Below, in pieces: positions 55,329-64,000 of a DNA stretch of 64,000 nt (positions within the stretch are counted from its first letter, which is position 1; each line of letters begins with the position of its first letter). The stretch is taken from NCBI RefSeq assembly GCF_001575205.1, contig NZ_LSRE01000012.1, positions 1-64,000 of the forward strand. The letters are read 5' to 3'. The DNA comes from Tsukamurella pseudospumae. Lineage in GTDB: Bacteria > Actinomycetota > Actinomycetes > Mycobacteriales > Mycobacteriaceae. A model generated the notes under the pieces. It made no database searches. It saw only the letters and a program-made list of their open reading frames with translations, and was not told the origin of the DNA. The translations under genes were made by a program, and so were the position numbers.

Positions 55329-56972
55329 TCACGCGCCGAGGAACCGCGCGCACATCTCGCCGATCATGTACGACGGCGCGTTCGTGTTGCCGCCCGTGAT
55401 GGACGGCATGATCGAGGCGTCCGCGACGCGGAGCCCCTCGATCCCGTTGACCCGCAGCTCGGGGTCGACGACGGACCGCTCGTCGGTGCCCATGCGGCAG
55501 GTGCCCACCGGGTGGTACACCGAGTGCACGCGGTTCGGGAGTTCGCGGCGCAGGGCGGCATCGTCCATGAAGGAGGCGCCGGGCGTGAACTCCTCGCTCA
55601 CCATCGGCGCGACGGACGGGTGCCGCATCACCTCGCGGATCATGCCGATGCCCTCCATGAGGACCTCGGTGTCCTGCGGGTCGCTGAGGTACCCGGGGTC
55701 GATCGACGGCTGCTCGAGCGGGTTCGCCGAGTTCAGCCGCAGCTCGCCGCGGCTCTGCGGGTAGATCAACGTGGGCAGGATCGTCAGGCCCGGCCGCGGG
55801 TCGACCATGTGCAGCTTGTCGGCGTCCTGGTTCGGCGTCGGGTAGTTCCACGGCAGGCAGTGGATCTGCAGGTCCGGGATGTCCTTGGCGTAGGAGGTGC
55901 GCACGAAGGCCGCGGCGTCGAAAACGGTGTTCGCCATGAAGCTCTGGCCGGGGCTGCGCCACTCCTTCGCCAGGCCCTTCGCGAAGTACGCGGGCGTGCC
56001 CTTGTGGACGGCGTCCTTCATGAGGAAGGTCAGCGGGACGAACAGGTGGTCGTGCAGGTTCTGGCCCACAGGGAGGTCGGCGTGCACGTCGATCCCCTTC
56101 TCGCGCAGGTGCGCACCGGGCCCGATGCCGGACAGCATGAGGATCTGCGGCGAGCCGATGACACCGCCCGAAACGATGACCTCGCGGTTGGCGCGGATCG
56201 TGGTCACGGCGTTCCCGTCCAGCACCTCGACGCCCGTGGCGCGGCCGTTCTCGATCACCACGCGCTTGACGTGGGCGTTCACGTGCACTCGCAGGTTCGG
56301 GCGGGCCTCGCGCAGGTAACCGTGCGCGGAGCTGAACCGGGTGCCGCCGGCGGCGCTCTGCTGGAAGACGCTCACGCCCTCTTGGGACGGGCCGTTGTAG
56401 TCGTCGATCATGGGCGCGTTCAGCGTCGACGACAGTGCCCCCATGTAGGACCTCGTGGCGTCGGTGAGGTGGGCCTGTCGGGTCACCTCGATGGGGCCGC
56501 CGGTGCCGCGCAGATCGGTGGCGCCGTCCTCCCAGTTCTCGAGGCGCTTGAAGGCGGGGAGCACGCCCTCGTAGTCCCAGCCGGTGGCGCCCTCGGCGGC
56601 CCACGAGTCGTAGTTGGCGCGGTTGCCGCGGACGAAGAGCATGCCGTTGATCGAGCTGGAACCGCCGAGCACCTTGCCGCGGGTCATGGGGATCCGGCGG
56701 TCGTTGGCGAACTTCTGCGGGGTCGAGTACTGCTTCCAGGCGACCCGCGCCTTGAGCTGCGGGACCGTGTGGACCATCGAGATCATGCCGGGGACCTGGG
56801 CGAGCCGGGTGTTGTCGTTGCGGCCGGCCTCGAGCAGCGCGACGCTGGCGCCGGTGTCGGCGAGCCGTCCGGCGACCACGGAACCCGCGCTGCCGGAACC
56901 GATCACGATGTAGTCGACCGCCTCGTTCGGCGACACGGCGGAGGTCGTGGTCTTGTACGTCTTGCGGATCAT
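55329..56972 (-). CDS. GMC-family FAD oxidoreductase (choline/alcohol dehydrogenase-like)
   Basis: 547-residue flavoprotein oxidising an alcohol. FAD motif YIVIGSGSAGSVVAGRLADTG (about 21-41), GMC signature RGKVLGGSSSINGMLFVRG (about 98-116), the second signature SGGVIGSPQILMLSGIGP and the active-site His in VYHPVGTCRMG plus Asn in GGNTNAPSYMIGE. It overlaps chsE5 by 4 bp and precedes fadD17 by 1 bp, so is firmly in the operon under the chsE4 KstR-type site. A sterol side-chain alcohol or 3beta-hydroxyl is a reasonable substrate, but this is inference. Confidence 0.85.
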   Translation of the reverse strand: MIRKTYKTTTSAVSPNEAVDYIVIGSGSAGSVVAGRLADTGASVALLEAGRNDNTRLAQVPGMISMVHTVPQLKARVAWKQYSTPQKFANDRRIPMTRGKVLGGSSSINGMLFVRGNRANYDSWAAEGATGWDYEGVLPAFKRLENWEDGATDLRGTGGPIEVTRQAHLTDATRSYMGALSSTLNAPMIDDYNGPSQEGVSVFQQSAAGGTRFSSAHGYLREARPNLRVHVNAHVKRVVIENGRATGVEVLDGNAVTTIRANREVIVSGGVIGSPQILMLSGIGPGAHLREKGIDVHADLPVGQNLHDHLFVPLTFLMKDAVHKGTPAYFAKGLAKEWRSPGQSFMANTVFDAAAFVRTSYAKDIPDLQIHCLPWNYPTPNQDADKLHMVDPRPGLTILPTLIYPQSRGELRLNSANPLEQPSIDPGYLSDPQDTEVLMEGIGMIREVMRHPSVAPMVSEEFTPGASFMDDAALRRELPNRVHSVYHPVGTCRMGTDERSVVDPELRVNGIEGLRVADASIMPSITGGNTNAPSYMIGEMCARFLGA

Positions 56973-58051
56973 GCGGGGTTCCTTCCGGCGAGGGTCGCGC
57001 CCAGGGCGCGGAGATGGGCCGTCGCGCCGCCGAGCGCGAACTCCGCGCGCTTGGCCGCCACGAAGTAGCGATGGGTGGGATGGTCGGTGTCGATGCCGAC
57101 GCCGCCGTGCACGTGGACCGCGGTGTGCGCCACCCGGTGTCCGGCCTCGGCTGCCCAGAACTTGGCGGTGGCGATCTCGGCCGATGCATCGAGGCCTTCG
57201 GACTCGCGCCAGGCGGCTTCGAGCACCGTCAGGCGGACGGCCTCGACATCGATGTAGGCGTCGGCGAGGCGCTGCCGGACCGCCTGGAACGAGCCGATCT
57301 GCTTGCCGAACTGCTCACGCGTGCGGGCGTAGTCGGCGGTGAGCTCGAGCGCGCGCTCCGTGGTGCCGGCCTGCAGAGCGCACCAGCCGAGGGTAGCGAG
57401 GCGGCGAGCGCGCGCCGCGGTGTCGGCGCCGCCGAGCCGCGCCGTCGCGGGCACGAGCGCAGCATCGGCCTCGACGAGCGCGGCATCGGTCCCGTTCCCC
57501 ACGTGCTGGCCCGTGACCGACAGCCCGGTCGTGGCGCGCGGGAGCAGGAAGAGCGCGGGCCCGTCCTGCGTCGTCGCCTCGATGACGAGGAGGTCGGCGA
57601 AGGCGGCGGACGAGACCGCGGTCTGGGCACCGTCGACCCGCCAGCCGTCACCCGACGGACGGGCGGTGAACCCGCTCAGCGCATCGCCGAAGGCGACCGC
57701 GGCCGTGGACCTTCCGCGCACGAGCGGAACCAGCCACTGCTCGATCTGCTCCGGGCTCCCGGCCTCGGCGAGGCTCTCGGCGACGACCAGGACGGTGTCG
57801 AGGTAGGGCGCCGGGGCCGCGACGCGACCGAGCTCGGCCAGGACCGCGGTGTGGGCCAGCAGGCCCAGTCCGCCGCCGCCCACGGTGGCGGGGAGCGCCG
57901 CGTCGAGCACGCCCGACCGCGCCAGCGTGGCCCAGAGCTCCTGGTCGAGACCGGAATCGGTAGGGCGGGGCGTCTTGTCCCGCCACGATTCGACGATGCG
58001 CCGGGTCAGCTCGGCGAGGTCGGTGCGTGCCTCGGGGACGGTGAAATCCAT
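56969..58051 (-). CDS. chsE5: Acyl-CoA dehydrogenase subunit ChsE5 (FadE27)
   Basis: Partner of ChsE4 in an alpha2beta2 steroid acyl-CoA dehydrogenase for side-chain beta-oxidation. 360 residues; TADYARTREQFGKQIGSFQAVRQRLADAYIDVEAVR (about 235-270) and VHVHGGVGIDTDHPTHRYFVAAKR near the C-terminus. It lacks the full EPxAGSD-type FAD motif, as expected for the non-catalytic half of these heteromers. 21 bp separate it from chsE4. ATG 58051. Confidence 0.88.
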   Translation of the reverse strand: MDFTVPEARTDLAELTRRIVESWRDKTPRPTDSGLDQELWATLARSGVLDAALPATVGGGGLGLLAHTAVLAELGRVAAPAPYLDTVLVVAESLAEAGSPEQIEQWLVPLVRGRSTAAVAFGDALSGFTARPSGDGWRVDGAQTAVSSAAFADLLVIEATTQDGPALFLLPRATTGLSVTGQHVGNGTDAALVEADAALVPATARLGGADTAARARRLATLGWCALQAGTTERALELTADYARTREQFGKQIGSFQAVRQRLADAYIDVEAVRLTVLEAAWRESEGLDASAEIATAKFWAAEAGHRVAHTAVHVHGGVGIDTDHPTHRYFVAAKRAEFALGGATAHLRALGATLAGRNPA

Positions 58052-58072
58052 GTCGTGTGTCTCCTTGACGTC

Positions 58073-59254
<1,182 letters not shown>

Positions 59255-59263
59255 GGCGTCACT

Positions 59264-59279
59264 GTAGAACAAGTTCTAG
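59264..59279. promoter_or_regulatory. KstR-type operator ahead of chsE4
   Basis: GTAGAACAAGTTCTAG is one base from perfect symmetry and 9 bp from the chsE4 start. Confidence 0.85.
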
Positions 59280-59342
59280 AAAAGTGGAACGAAACCGCGG
59301 TCTCGGCAGTATTTTCCTGTGGAGGGGGAGCGTGAGCTCCGC

Positions 59343-59358
59343 AGTGAACAGGTTCTTA
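59343..59358. promoter_or_regulatory. KstR-type operator ahead of the rightward SDR operon
   Basis: AGTGAACAGGTTCTTA holds AACnnGTT; 16 bp from the SDR start at 59375. With the site at 59264 each divergent unit has its own operator. Confidence 0.75.
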
Positions 59359-59374
59359 CATCGAAGGGTGGAAC

Positions 59375-60265
59375 ATGACGCAGGCAGAGGTGGCGAGCCT
59401 GGACGGCAAGGTCGCGATCGTGACCGGCGCGGGCGCCGGGTTGGGCCGCGCCGAGGCGCTGGCGCTCGCCCGCGGCGGCGCCGCGATCGTGGTGGGCGAT
59501 GTCTCGCCCGCGGCGGAGGAGGTGGTCGCGTCGATCCGGGCCGACGGCGGCCGCGCCGAGCTGGTGCTCGGCGATTCCGGCGACCGGGAGACGGCCGACG
59601 CGCTGATGGCCGCCGCCGAGGGGCTCGGCGGGCTGCACATCGTGGTCAACAACGCGGGCTTCTGCCGCGACAAGATGATCTTCTCCATGACCGACGACGA
59701 GTTCGACTCGGTGGTCCGGGTGCACCTGCGCGGGCACTTCCTGCTCTCGCGCAACGCATCGGCGTACTGGCGGGACGCGGCGAAGGCGTCCGGCGGCGAG
59801 GTCTACGGCCGGGTGGTCAACACGTCCTCGGAGGCCTTCCTGTTCGGCTCGGTCGGCCAGCCCAACTACGCGGCGGCCAAGGCCGGCATCGCGGCACTGA
59901 CCATCGCGACCGCGCGGGGACTCGGACGATACGGAGTGCGTGCCAACGCGATCTGCCCCCGCGCGCGGACGGCCATGACCGAGGGCGTCTTCGGGGACGC
60001 ACCCGACGGCACCGTCGACCCCCTGTCGGTCGACCACGTGGCGCGGTTCGTGCGCTTCCTCGCCGGACCGGAGGCCGCGAGGATCAACGGGCAGGTGTTC
60101 GTGGTGCACGGCGGGATGGTGGCGCTCATGGCGCCGCCCTCGCTCGAGCAGCGGTTCGACGCCGACGGCGGGCAGTGGGACGAGGCCGGTCTCGCCGCCG
60201 CGGTGGGCGGCTACTTCGCGGACCGCGACGACCGCATGTTCGTCGCAGCACAGTTGGAAGGGTGA
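59375..60265 (+). CDS. 17beta-hydroxysteroid dehydrogenase/3-hydroxyacyl-CoA dehydrogenase-like SDR (Hsd4A-type)
   Basis: 296-residue SDR matching the Rv3502c/Hsd4A position beside fadE26. GAGAGLGRAEALALARGGA (about 18-36), NNAGFCRDKMIFSM, Ser in NTSSEAFLFGSVGQ and Tyr-x3-Lys in NYAAAKAG. Hsd4A proteins oxidise the 22-hydroxyacyl-CoA of the side chain as well as 17-hydroxysteroids. ATG 59375 after GGTGGAAC. Followed by the next SDR after 5 bp. Confidence 0.87.
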   Translation: MTQAEVASLDGKVAIVTGAGAGLGRAEALALARGGAAIVVGDVSPAAEEVVASIRADGGRAELVLGDSGDRETADALMAAAEGLGGLHIVVNNAGFCRDKMIFSMTDDEFDSVVRVHLRGHFLLSRNASAYWRDAAKASGGEVYGRVVNTSSEAFLFGSVGQPNYAAAKAGIAALTIATARGLGRYGVRANAICPRARTAMTEGVFGDAPDGTVDPLSVDHVARFVRFLAGPEAARINGQVFVVHGGMVALMAPPSLEQRFDADGGQWDEAGLAAAVGGYFADRDDRMFVAAQLEG

Positions 60266-60270
60266 TCGGT

Positions 60271-61035
60271 ATGACCGGAAGGCTCACGGGGAAGCGGGCG
60301 CTCGTCACGGGCGCCGCACGGGGACAGGGCGCCGCGGTGGCGCGCCGGTTCGTCGCGGAGGGCGCGCAGGTGCTGCTCGGCGACGTGCTGGACGAGCAGG
60401 GTGAGGCACTGGCCGCCGAGCTCGGCAGCGCCGCCGTGTACCGGCACCTCGACGTGACCTCGGAGGAGGACTGGGCGGCTGCGATCGCGGCCGTGCAGGA
60501 GAGCTTCGGCGGACTGGACGTGCTGGTGAACAACGCCGGCGTGCTGTTCTTCTCGGCGCTCGAGCAGACGGCACTCGCCGACTACGAGCGGGTCATCCGC
60601 ATCAACCAGTTCGGCTGCTTCCTCGGCATGCGCGCCGCGGTGGAGCCGATGAAGGCCGCGGGCGGCGGATCGATCGTCAACACCTCGTCCGTCGAGGGGC
60701 TGGGCGGCATGCCCTACCTCACCGCGTACACCGCCAGTAAGTTCGCGATCCGCGGCATGACCAAGTCCGCCGCGATGGAACTGGGGCAGTACGGCATCCG
60801 CGTCAACTCCGTGCATCCGGGCATGATCGACACCGCGATGGTGGCGGATGCGCTGGGCGGCAACGAACCGCCGACCGATTGGCTCAAGCAGCGACTGCCG
60901 ATCGGGCGGCAGGGCAGCGCCGACGAGATCGCCTCGCTCGTGCTGTTCGTCGCCTCCGACGAGGCGAGCTACAGCACCGGCGCCGAGTTCGTGGCGGACG
61001 GCGGCGCCACCGCGACCCACGCCCTGAAGCTGTAG
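60271..61035 (+). CDS. Hydroxysteroid dehydrogenase-like SDR (FabG3/Rv2002-like)
   Basis: 254-residue SDR: TGAARGQGAAVARRFVAEGAQVLLGDVLDEQG (about 13-44), LDVT, NNAGVLFFSALEQ, Ser in VNTSSVEGLGG and Tyr-x3-Lys in YTASKFAIRGMTKSAAMELGQYGIRVNSVHPG. It closely resembles the mycobacterial 20beta/3alpha-hydroxysteroid dehydrogenase Rv2002 as remembered. ATG 60271. It ends TAG directly before the ATG of the isomerase-like gene, so the two are tightly linked; together they look like an alcohol-oxidation plus double-bond-shift pair. Confidence 0.85.
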   Translation: MTGRLTGKRALVTGAARGQGAAVARRFVAEGAQVLLGDVLDEQGEALAAELGSAAVYRHLDVTSEEDWAAAIAAVQESFGGLDVLVNNAGVLFFSALEQTALADYERVIRINQFGCFLGMRAAVEPMKAAGGGSIVNTSSVEGLGGMPYLTAYTASKFAIRGMTKSAAMELGQYGIRVNSVHPGMIDTAMVADALGGNEPPTDWLKQRLPIGRQGSADEIASLVLFVASDEASYSTGAEFVADGGATATHALKL

Positions 61036-61719
61036 ATGCCCGGCATCGAAGCGATCCGGCGGGTCGTCGAGGCCTCGCCCACCGCCGTCGCCGCGCACGA
61101 CAAGGCGGCATGGACCGCGTTGTTCGCGCCCGACGGGGCCGTGCACGACCCCGTCGGGCCGCCGCCGCAGACGACTCCCGCGGCGATCGCCCGCTTCTAC
61201 GACATGTTCATCGGCCCGAACACCATCGTCTTCGAGGTCGAGCACGACGTGATCCTCGCGGCTGAGGGACTGATGGTCCGCGACCTCACCGTGCACACCA
61301 CGATGAGTACCGGTGTCACGCTGCACATCCCGATGCACCTGCGGTACACCGTGGCGGACGGTCCCGACGGCGCCGCGATCACCGGGCTGCACGCCCACTG
61401 GGAGCTGCGCGGAATGATCGCGCAGCTGCTGCTCTCCGGGCCGCGCGGCCTCGCTGCGGGCGCCCTGCTCGGACCGCGTCTGTTCCGCACTCTCGGTCCT
61501 CGTGCCGCCCTGGCGTTCCTGGGCGGCGTCCGCGGTGTCGGCGGAAGCGGCCGGCGGCGGGCCACCGAGCTGCTGCACCTGCGCGGACTGCAGGTGGGCA
61601 AGGTCCTCGCCTCCGGCACGGCCGTGACCGCCACGGTGTACGACGGTGCCCGCCGCGGCGTGGCCCTCGTCGACCTGTGCGGACGGGAGCCGACGGTCAC
61701 CGTCCACCTCCCCGATTGA
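61036..61719 (+). CDS. Ketosteroid-isomerase-like (NTF2/SnoaL fold) protein with C-terminal extension
   Basis: 227 residues. The first 130 form an NTF2-type cone: HDKAAWTALFAPDGAVHDPVGPPPQTTPAAIARFYDMF closely follows bacterial Delta5-3-ketosteroid isomerases, with the Asp of HDPVG in the place of the catalytic base. The last 95 residues, Gly/Ala/Arg-rich with a hydrophobic stretch (GPRLFRTLGPRAALAFLGGVRG), are not part of classical isomerases. Starts directly after the SDR stop. Its stop TGA (61717-61719) is supplied by the palindromic repeat. Steroid isomerase activity is likely but not proven. Confidence 0.75.
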   Translation: MPGIEAIRRVVEASPTAVAAHDKAAWTALFAPDGAVHDPVGPPPQTTPAAIARFYDMFIGPNTIVFEVEHDVILAAEGLMVRDLTVHTTMSTGVTLHIPMHLRYTVADGPDGAAITGLHAHWELRGMIAQLLLSGPRGLAAGALLGPRLFRTLGPRAALAFLGGVRGVGGSGRRRATELLHLRGLQVGKVLASGTAVTATVYDGARRGVALVDLCGREPTVTVHLPD

Positions 61720-61773
61720 ACACCGTTATGGAGATTCCGATCTGCGGGTTTCCTCTCCGTAACGGTGTTCAAT
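61715..61773. repeat. 59-bp palindromic repeat, copy C, forming the ends of two convergent genes
   Basis: Left arm ATTGAACACCGTTATGGAGA and right arm TCTCCGTAACGGTGTTCAAT with one mismatch; loop TTCCGATCTGCGGGTTTCC. Both flanking genes stop inside it: the left on TGA 61717-61719, the right (minus strand) on TGA at 61771-61769. Pairing continues outward by four further bases (CCCG). Confidence 0.93.
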
Positions 61774-62527
61774 CGGGGCGGCGGGCGGCGACGCGGGAGA
61801 GGGTGAGGGCGGCGGCGCGGACCGCGGGAGCGACCCGCTCGGGACGCATGCGGTTGCTCCACCCGGCCACGGAGACGGCGGCGACGGGGGCACCGTCGGC
61901 GTCGAGGACCGGGCAGGCCACGCAGACGGTTCCCGTGCTCGATTCCTCGCGCTCGTAGGCGACGCCGTCGTCCCGGACGCGCTGCAGTTGCCGGCGCAGG
62001 ATCGCGGGCGAGGTGATGGTCCGGGTGCTCAGCCGGGGCAGGCCGGTCGCGATCACGCCGTCCACGACCGCGGCGTCCGAGAACGCCAGGATCGCCTTGC
62101 CGACGCCCGTCGCGTGCGCGGGCATGCGCCCGCCGACCCGCGACGGCAGGTTCGGCGCGTCCGGACCCGGGAGGACCTCGAAGTAGACGACCTCGGTGCC
62201 CTCGAGCCGCGCCAGATGAACGGTGTTCCGGGTGCCCGAGCGCAGGTCCGCGAGGAGCGGACGTGCGGCGTCGACGAGGTCCCGGTGCCCGGTCGCGAGC
62301 TGCCCGATCTCGAAGAGCCGCAGGCCGAGCCGCAGATCCGTGCCGGAGCGCGCGAGCAGCCCCGCGGCCACGAGGTGCCCCGTCAGGCGGTGCACCGTCG
62401 ACTTCGGCAGGCCGGTGCGCCGCGCGAGCTCGGACACGCCGAGGCCGCCGTCGCCGGGCCGGTAGGCGGAGAGCACGGCGGCTATCCGGTCGACGGTGGC
62501 ACCGTCGTTCCGCTCAGCGGGACGCAT
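61769..62527 (-). CDS. IclR-family transcriptional regulator
   Basis: 252 residues: an N-terminal winged helix (DRIAAVLSAYRPGDGGLGVSELARRTGLPKSTVHRLTGHLVAAGLL, about 13-58) and an IclR effector domain with GVGKAILAF, ITSPAILRRQLQRVRDDGVAYEREES and CVACPVLDADGAPVAAVSVAG. The domain usually senses small acids or aromatic metabolites. ATG 62527. The C-terminal ...RRPD and stop derive from the end of the palindromic repeat. Targets are unknown; the adjacent TetR-P450 pair or the upstream SDR operon are candidates. Confidence 0.88.
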   Translation of the reverse strand: MRPAERNDGATVDRIAAVLSAYRPGDGGLGVSELARRTGLPKSTVHRLTGHLVAAGLLARSGTDLRLGLRLFEIGQLATGHRDLVDAARPLLADLRSGTRNTVHLARLEGTEVVYFEVLPGPDAPNLPSRVGGRMPAHATGVGKAILAFSDAAVVDGVIATGLPRLSTRTITSPAILRRQLQRVRDDGVAYEREESSTGTVCVACPVLDADGAPVAAVSVAGWSNRMRPERVAPAVRAAALTLSRVAARRPD

Positions 62528-62564
62528 GGGATCAGTCTGCCAGCCTCGGCCCGGGGCCGTCGCG

Positions 62565-63137
62565 CTATCGGCGATCGACGATCGGACCGACGAACCGGAC
62601 CAGGAGTGCGTGCTCGTAGCCGGCGTCGGCGCCGGGGTGCGTGAGCAGCCCGACGATCACGCGGACGACCCAATCGAAGACCTGGGGATCGGCGAGCTCC
62701 GGCAGGTCGTCCGCGACGCGTGCGCCCGCAGCGGCGGTGGCGAGAGCCTCGGCGTTCTCGGCGAGGACGGGGCCGACGGCGAAGTCCTCCGAGGAGAACC
62801 AGGCCAGCAGCGCCGGCCGCTCCCGCACGTAGGCGATCGCGGACTCGATGACCCCCACCAACCGCTCCGGCGGTGTGCCCGTGGCGCCGTCGCGGGCCGC
62901 GAGATGGGCGAGGGCCCCGGTCATCTCGCGGAGGACGTAGGCGGAACGCAGGCGCTCGCGGTTCGCGAAGTAGCGGTAGAGCGTGGCGCGCGAGCACCCC
63001 GCGGCGCGGGCGATGTCGTCCATGCCCACCGCGGCGACACCGTGTTCGGCGAACAGGCCCGCCGCCGCGTCCAGGATCCGCTCGGTGGCGCCCGAGCGCG
63101 CGGCGTCGGACCAGCTCGTGTTCGCTGCGCGGGTCAC
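62565..63137 (-). CDS. TetR-family regulator paired with a P450
   Basis: 190 residues; helix-turn-helix LFAEHGVAAVGMDDIARAAGCSRATLYRYFANRERL (about 27-62), followed by a helical ligand domain. It is not KstR or KstR2 by N-terminal sequence. GTG 63137 overlaps the P450 stop (GTGA), so repressor and enzyme are co-expressed, the usual layout for a substrate-responsive P450 operon. Ligand unknown. Confidence 0.85.
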   Translation of the reverse strand: MTRAANTSWSDAARSGATERILDAAAGLFAEHGVAAVGMDDIARAAGCSRATLYRYFANRERLRSAYVLREMTGALAHLAARDGATGTPPERLVGVIESAIAYVRERPALLAWFSSEDFAVGPVLAENAEALATAAAGARVADDLPELADPQVFDWVVRVIVGLLTHPGADAGYEHALLVRFVGPIVDRR

Positions 63138-64000
63138 GGCAGCCGGCCCGCGGTGACGGGCACCGTCGTGGGGCGCCGCACGTACGCCCCGGGCGCCCAG
63201 CGCACCCCGTCGAGATCGACCTCGAACCCCGGAACGCGGGCGAGCAGTTCCTCCAGCGCGACCCGCGACTGCATCCGCGCTGCGGCCGCGCCCAGGCAGT
63301 GGTGCGGCCCCTGCGCGAAGGTGAGGATGTTGCGAGGGTTGCGCGTGACGTCCAGGGTGTCGGCGTCGTCACCGAAGACCGTCTCGTCGCGGTTGGCGGA
63401 GCCGTAGAGCAGCAGGACCCGACGGTCCGCGGGGATCACGGTCCCGTCGACCTCCACCGGGCGGGTGGTGGTGCGCCCGAGCCCCTGCACCGGTGAGGTC
63501 AGGCGGAGGAACTCCTCGACCGCGCCGGGGATCAGTCCTGGATCTTCGAGGAGCAGGCGCCGCTGGTCAGGACGTTGGTGCAGGAGCTGGATCGCGCCGC
63601 CGAGCAGCCCCGTCGTGGTGTCGTTGCCGCCCGCGACCATCGTGAACGTGAATCCGAGGATCGAGACCACGCCGGCGGGGTCGCCGTCGGCACCGATGCC
63701 CGCGGCCACGAGGTGCGAGACCACGTCGTCCTCCGCCTCGGAGCGCCGCCGCTCGATGAGGGCGGCGAAGTAGCCCATGAGCTCACCGACGGCATCGGCG
63801 GCCGAGGCCACCACGGACGCGAGGTCGCCGCCGCCCGAGTTGGCGGCGACGATGCTCTCGGTCCACACGTCGAACTTCCCGCGGTCCGCCGGCGGCACGC
63901 CGAGGTAGTGCGCGACGACCATGGACGGCAGGGGCTTGAACAGCTCCGCGACGATGTCACCGCCGCCCTGCTCGCGCAGCCGCTCGATCCGCTCGACGAC
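63134..64000 (-). CDS. Cytochrome P450, C-terminal part (5' end outside window)
   Basis: The frame is open to base 64000, so the first visible residues (VVERIERLREQ) are internal. 288 residues remain: PSMVVAHYLGVPPADRGKF, I-helix FTMVAGGNDTTTGLLGG, K-helix Glu-x2-Arg in VEEFLRLTSPVQ and heme loop TFAQGPHHCLGAAAARMQ with the Cys ligand. It resembles bacterial CYPs such as the CYP142/CYP124-neighbouring groups only loosely; no subfamily or substrate can be named. No KstR site is visible here. Confidence 0.85.
   Translation of the reverse strand, partial: VVERIERLREQGGGDIVAELFKPLPSMVVAHYLGVPPADRGKFDVWTESIVAANSGGGDLASVVASAADAVGELMGYFAALIERRRSEAEDDVVSHLVAAGIGADGDPAGVVSILGFTFTMVAGGNDTTTGLLGGAIQLLHQRPDQRRLLLEDPGLIPGAVEEFLRLTSPVQGLGRTTTRPVEVDGTVIPADRRVLLLYGSANRDETVFGDDADTLDVTRNPRNILTFAQGPHHCLGAAAARMQSRVALEELLARVPGFEVDLDGVRWAPGAYVRRPTTVPVTAGRLP

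Noticed and set aside
62565-63137. The TetR gene as KstR
   Set aside because: Its N-terminal and recognition-helix sequence differ from KstR as remembered, and it is coupled to a P450 with no KstR site; KstR appears to be outside the window.

Overview
The window is about 70% GC, has many GTG starts and many 1-4 bp start/stop overlaps, and its gene order closely follows the cholesterol-catabolism region of Mycobacterium tuberculosis, Rhodococcus and Gordonia. This points to a member of the Mycobacteriales (a Tsukamurella- or Gordonia-like genus is plausible, but the sequence alone cannot fix the genus). Most of the window is a steroid-degradation locus. Names were assigned by comparing the translated proteins and gene order with remembered M. 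tuberculosis families; no database search was run.

Left edge (1-2.55 kb): the 3' part of an IS30-type transposase abuts a gene of clearly lower GC encoding the NTPase core and helical tail of an NB-ARC/STAND ATPase whose N-terminus is missing. Its 3' end overlaps the 3' end of the first steroid gene. 2.5-7.8 kb: a leftward operon kstD-kshA-small Cys protein-kshB-chsH3 (ring A/B opening plus a side-chain hydratase). 8-13.8 kb: a Pro-rich membrane protein, a KstD-related flavoprotein, and divergently hsaADCB (catechol formation and cleavage). 13.8-15.5 kb: a methyltransferase coupled to a frameshifted lipoprotein gene. 15.6-30.5 kb: the C/D-ring (HIP) module: fadD3-echA-fadE31-fadE32-fadE33 leftward; fadE30-ipdF-kstR2-fadA6 rightward; echA20-ipdA-ipdB-ipdC leftward; two SDRs rightward. 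30.6-34.2 kb: an epimerase-like SDR, fadA5 and cyp125 (side-chain entry and thiolysis). 34.4-47 kb: ltp3-ltp4-DUF35, a fadD, echA19, a nitronate-monooxygenase-like flavoprotein, a PPOX protein, two unassigned genes, an F420/LLM oxidoreductase and an aldehyde dehydrogenase. 47-53.8 kb: genes with no obvious steroid role (SARP/NB-ARC regulator, drug-type ABC exporter, LigB-type ATP-dependent DNA ligase). 53.7-61.7 kb: chsE4-chsE5-GMC oxidoreductase-fadD17 leftward and three rightward genes (17beta-HSD-like SDR, hydroxysteroid-dehydrogenase-like SDR, ketosteroid-isomerase-like protein). 61.8-64 kb: IclR, TetR and a cytochrome P450 running off the edge.

Regulation is readable. About a dozen AACnnGTT palindromes of the KstR type lie in front of nearly every steroid transcription unit, and AnCAAGnnCTTGnT palindromes of the KstR2 type flank the fadD3/fadE30 promoter region, with a degenerate copy upstream of echA20. 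KstR2 is encoded here; KstR is not. One intergenic region carries abutting KstR2 and KstR operators.

The less expected content is: (i) a family of 59-bp palindromes with nearly identical sequence, two at convergent gene ends (one of them supplying both genes' stop codons) and one inserted in frame inside fadE32, plus a fourth palindrome with unrelated arms but the same loop sequence; (ii) an octamer, GACGGTGC, found at least 55 times on both strands, often forcing otherwise rare GCA and GGT codons; (iii) the IS30-truncated STAND gene and its fusion to the end of chsH3. No tRNA, rRNA or CRISPR array was seen, and no gene-free stretch reaches 300 bases.
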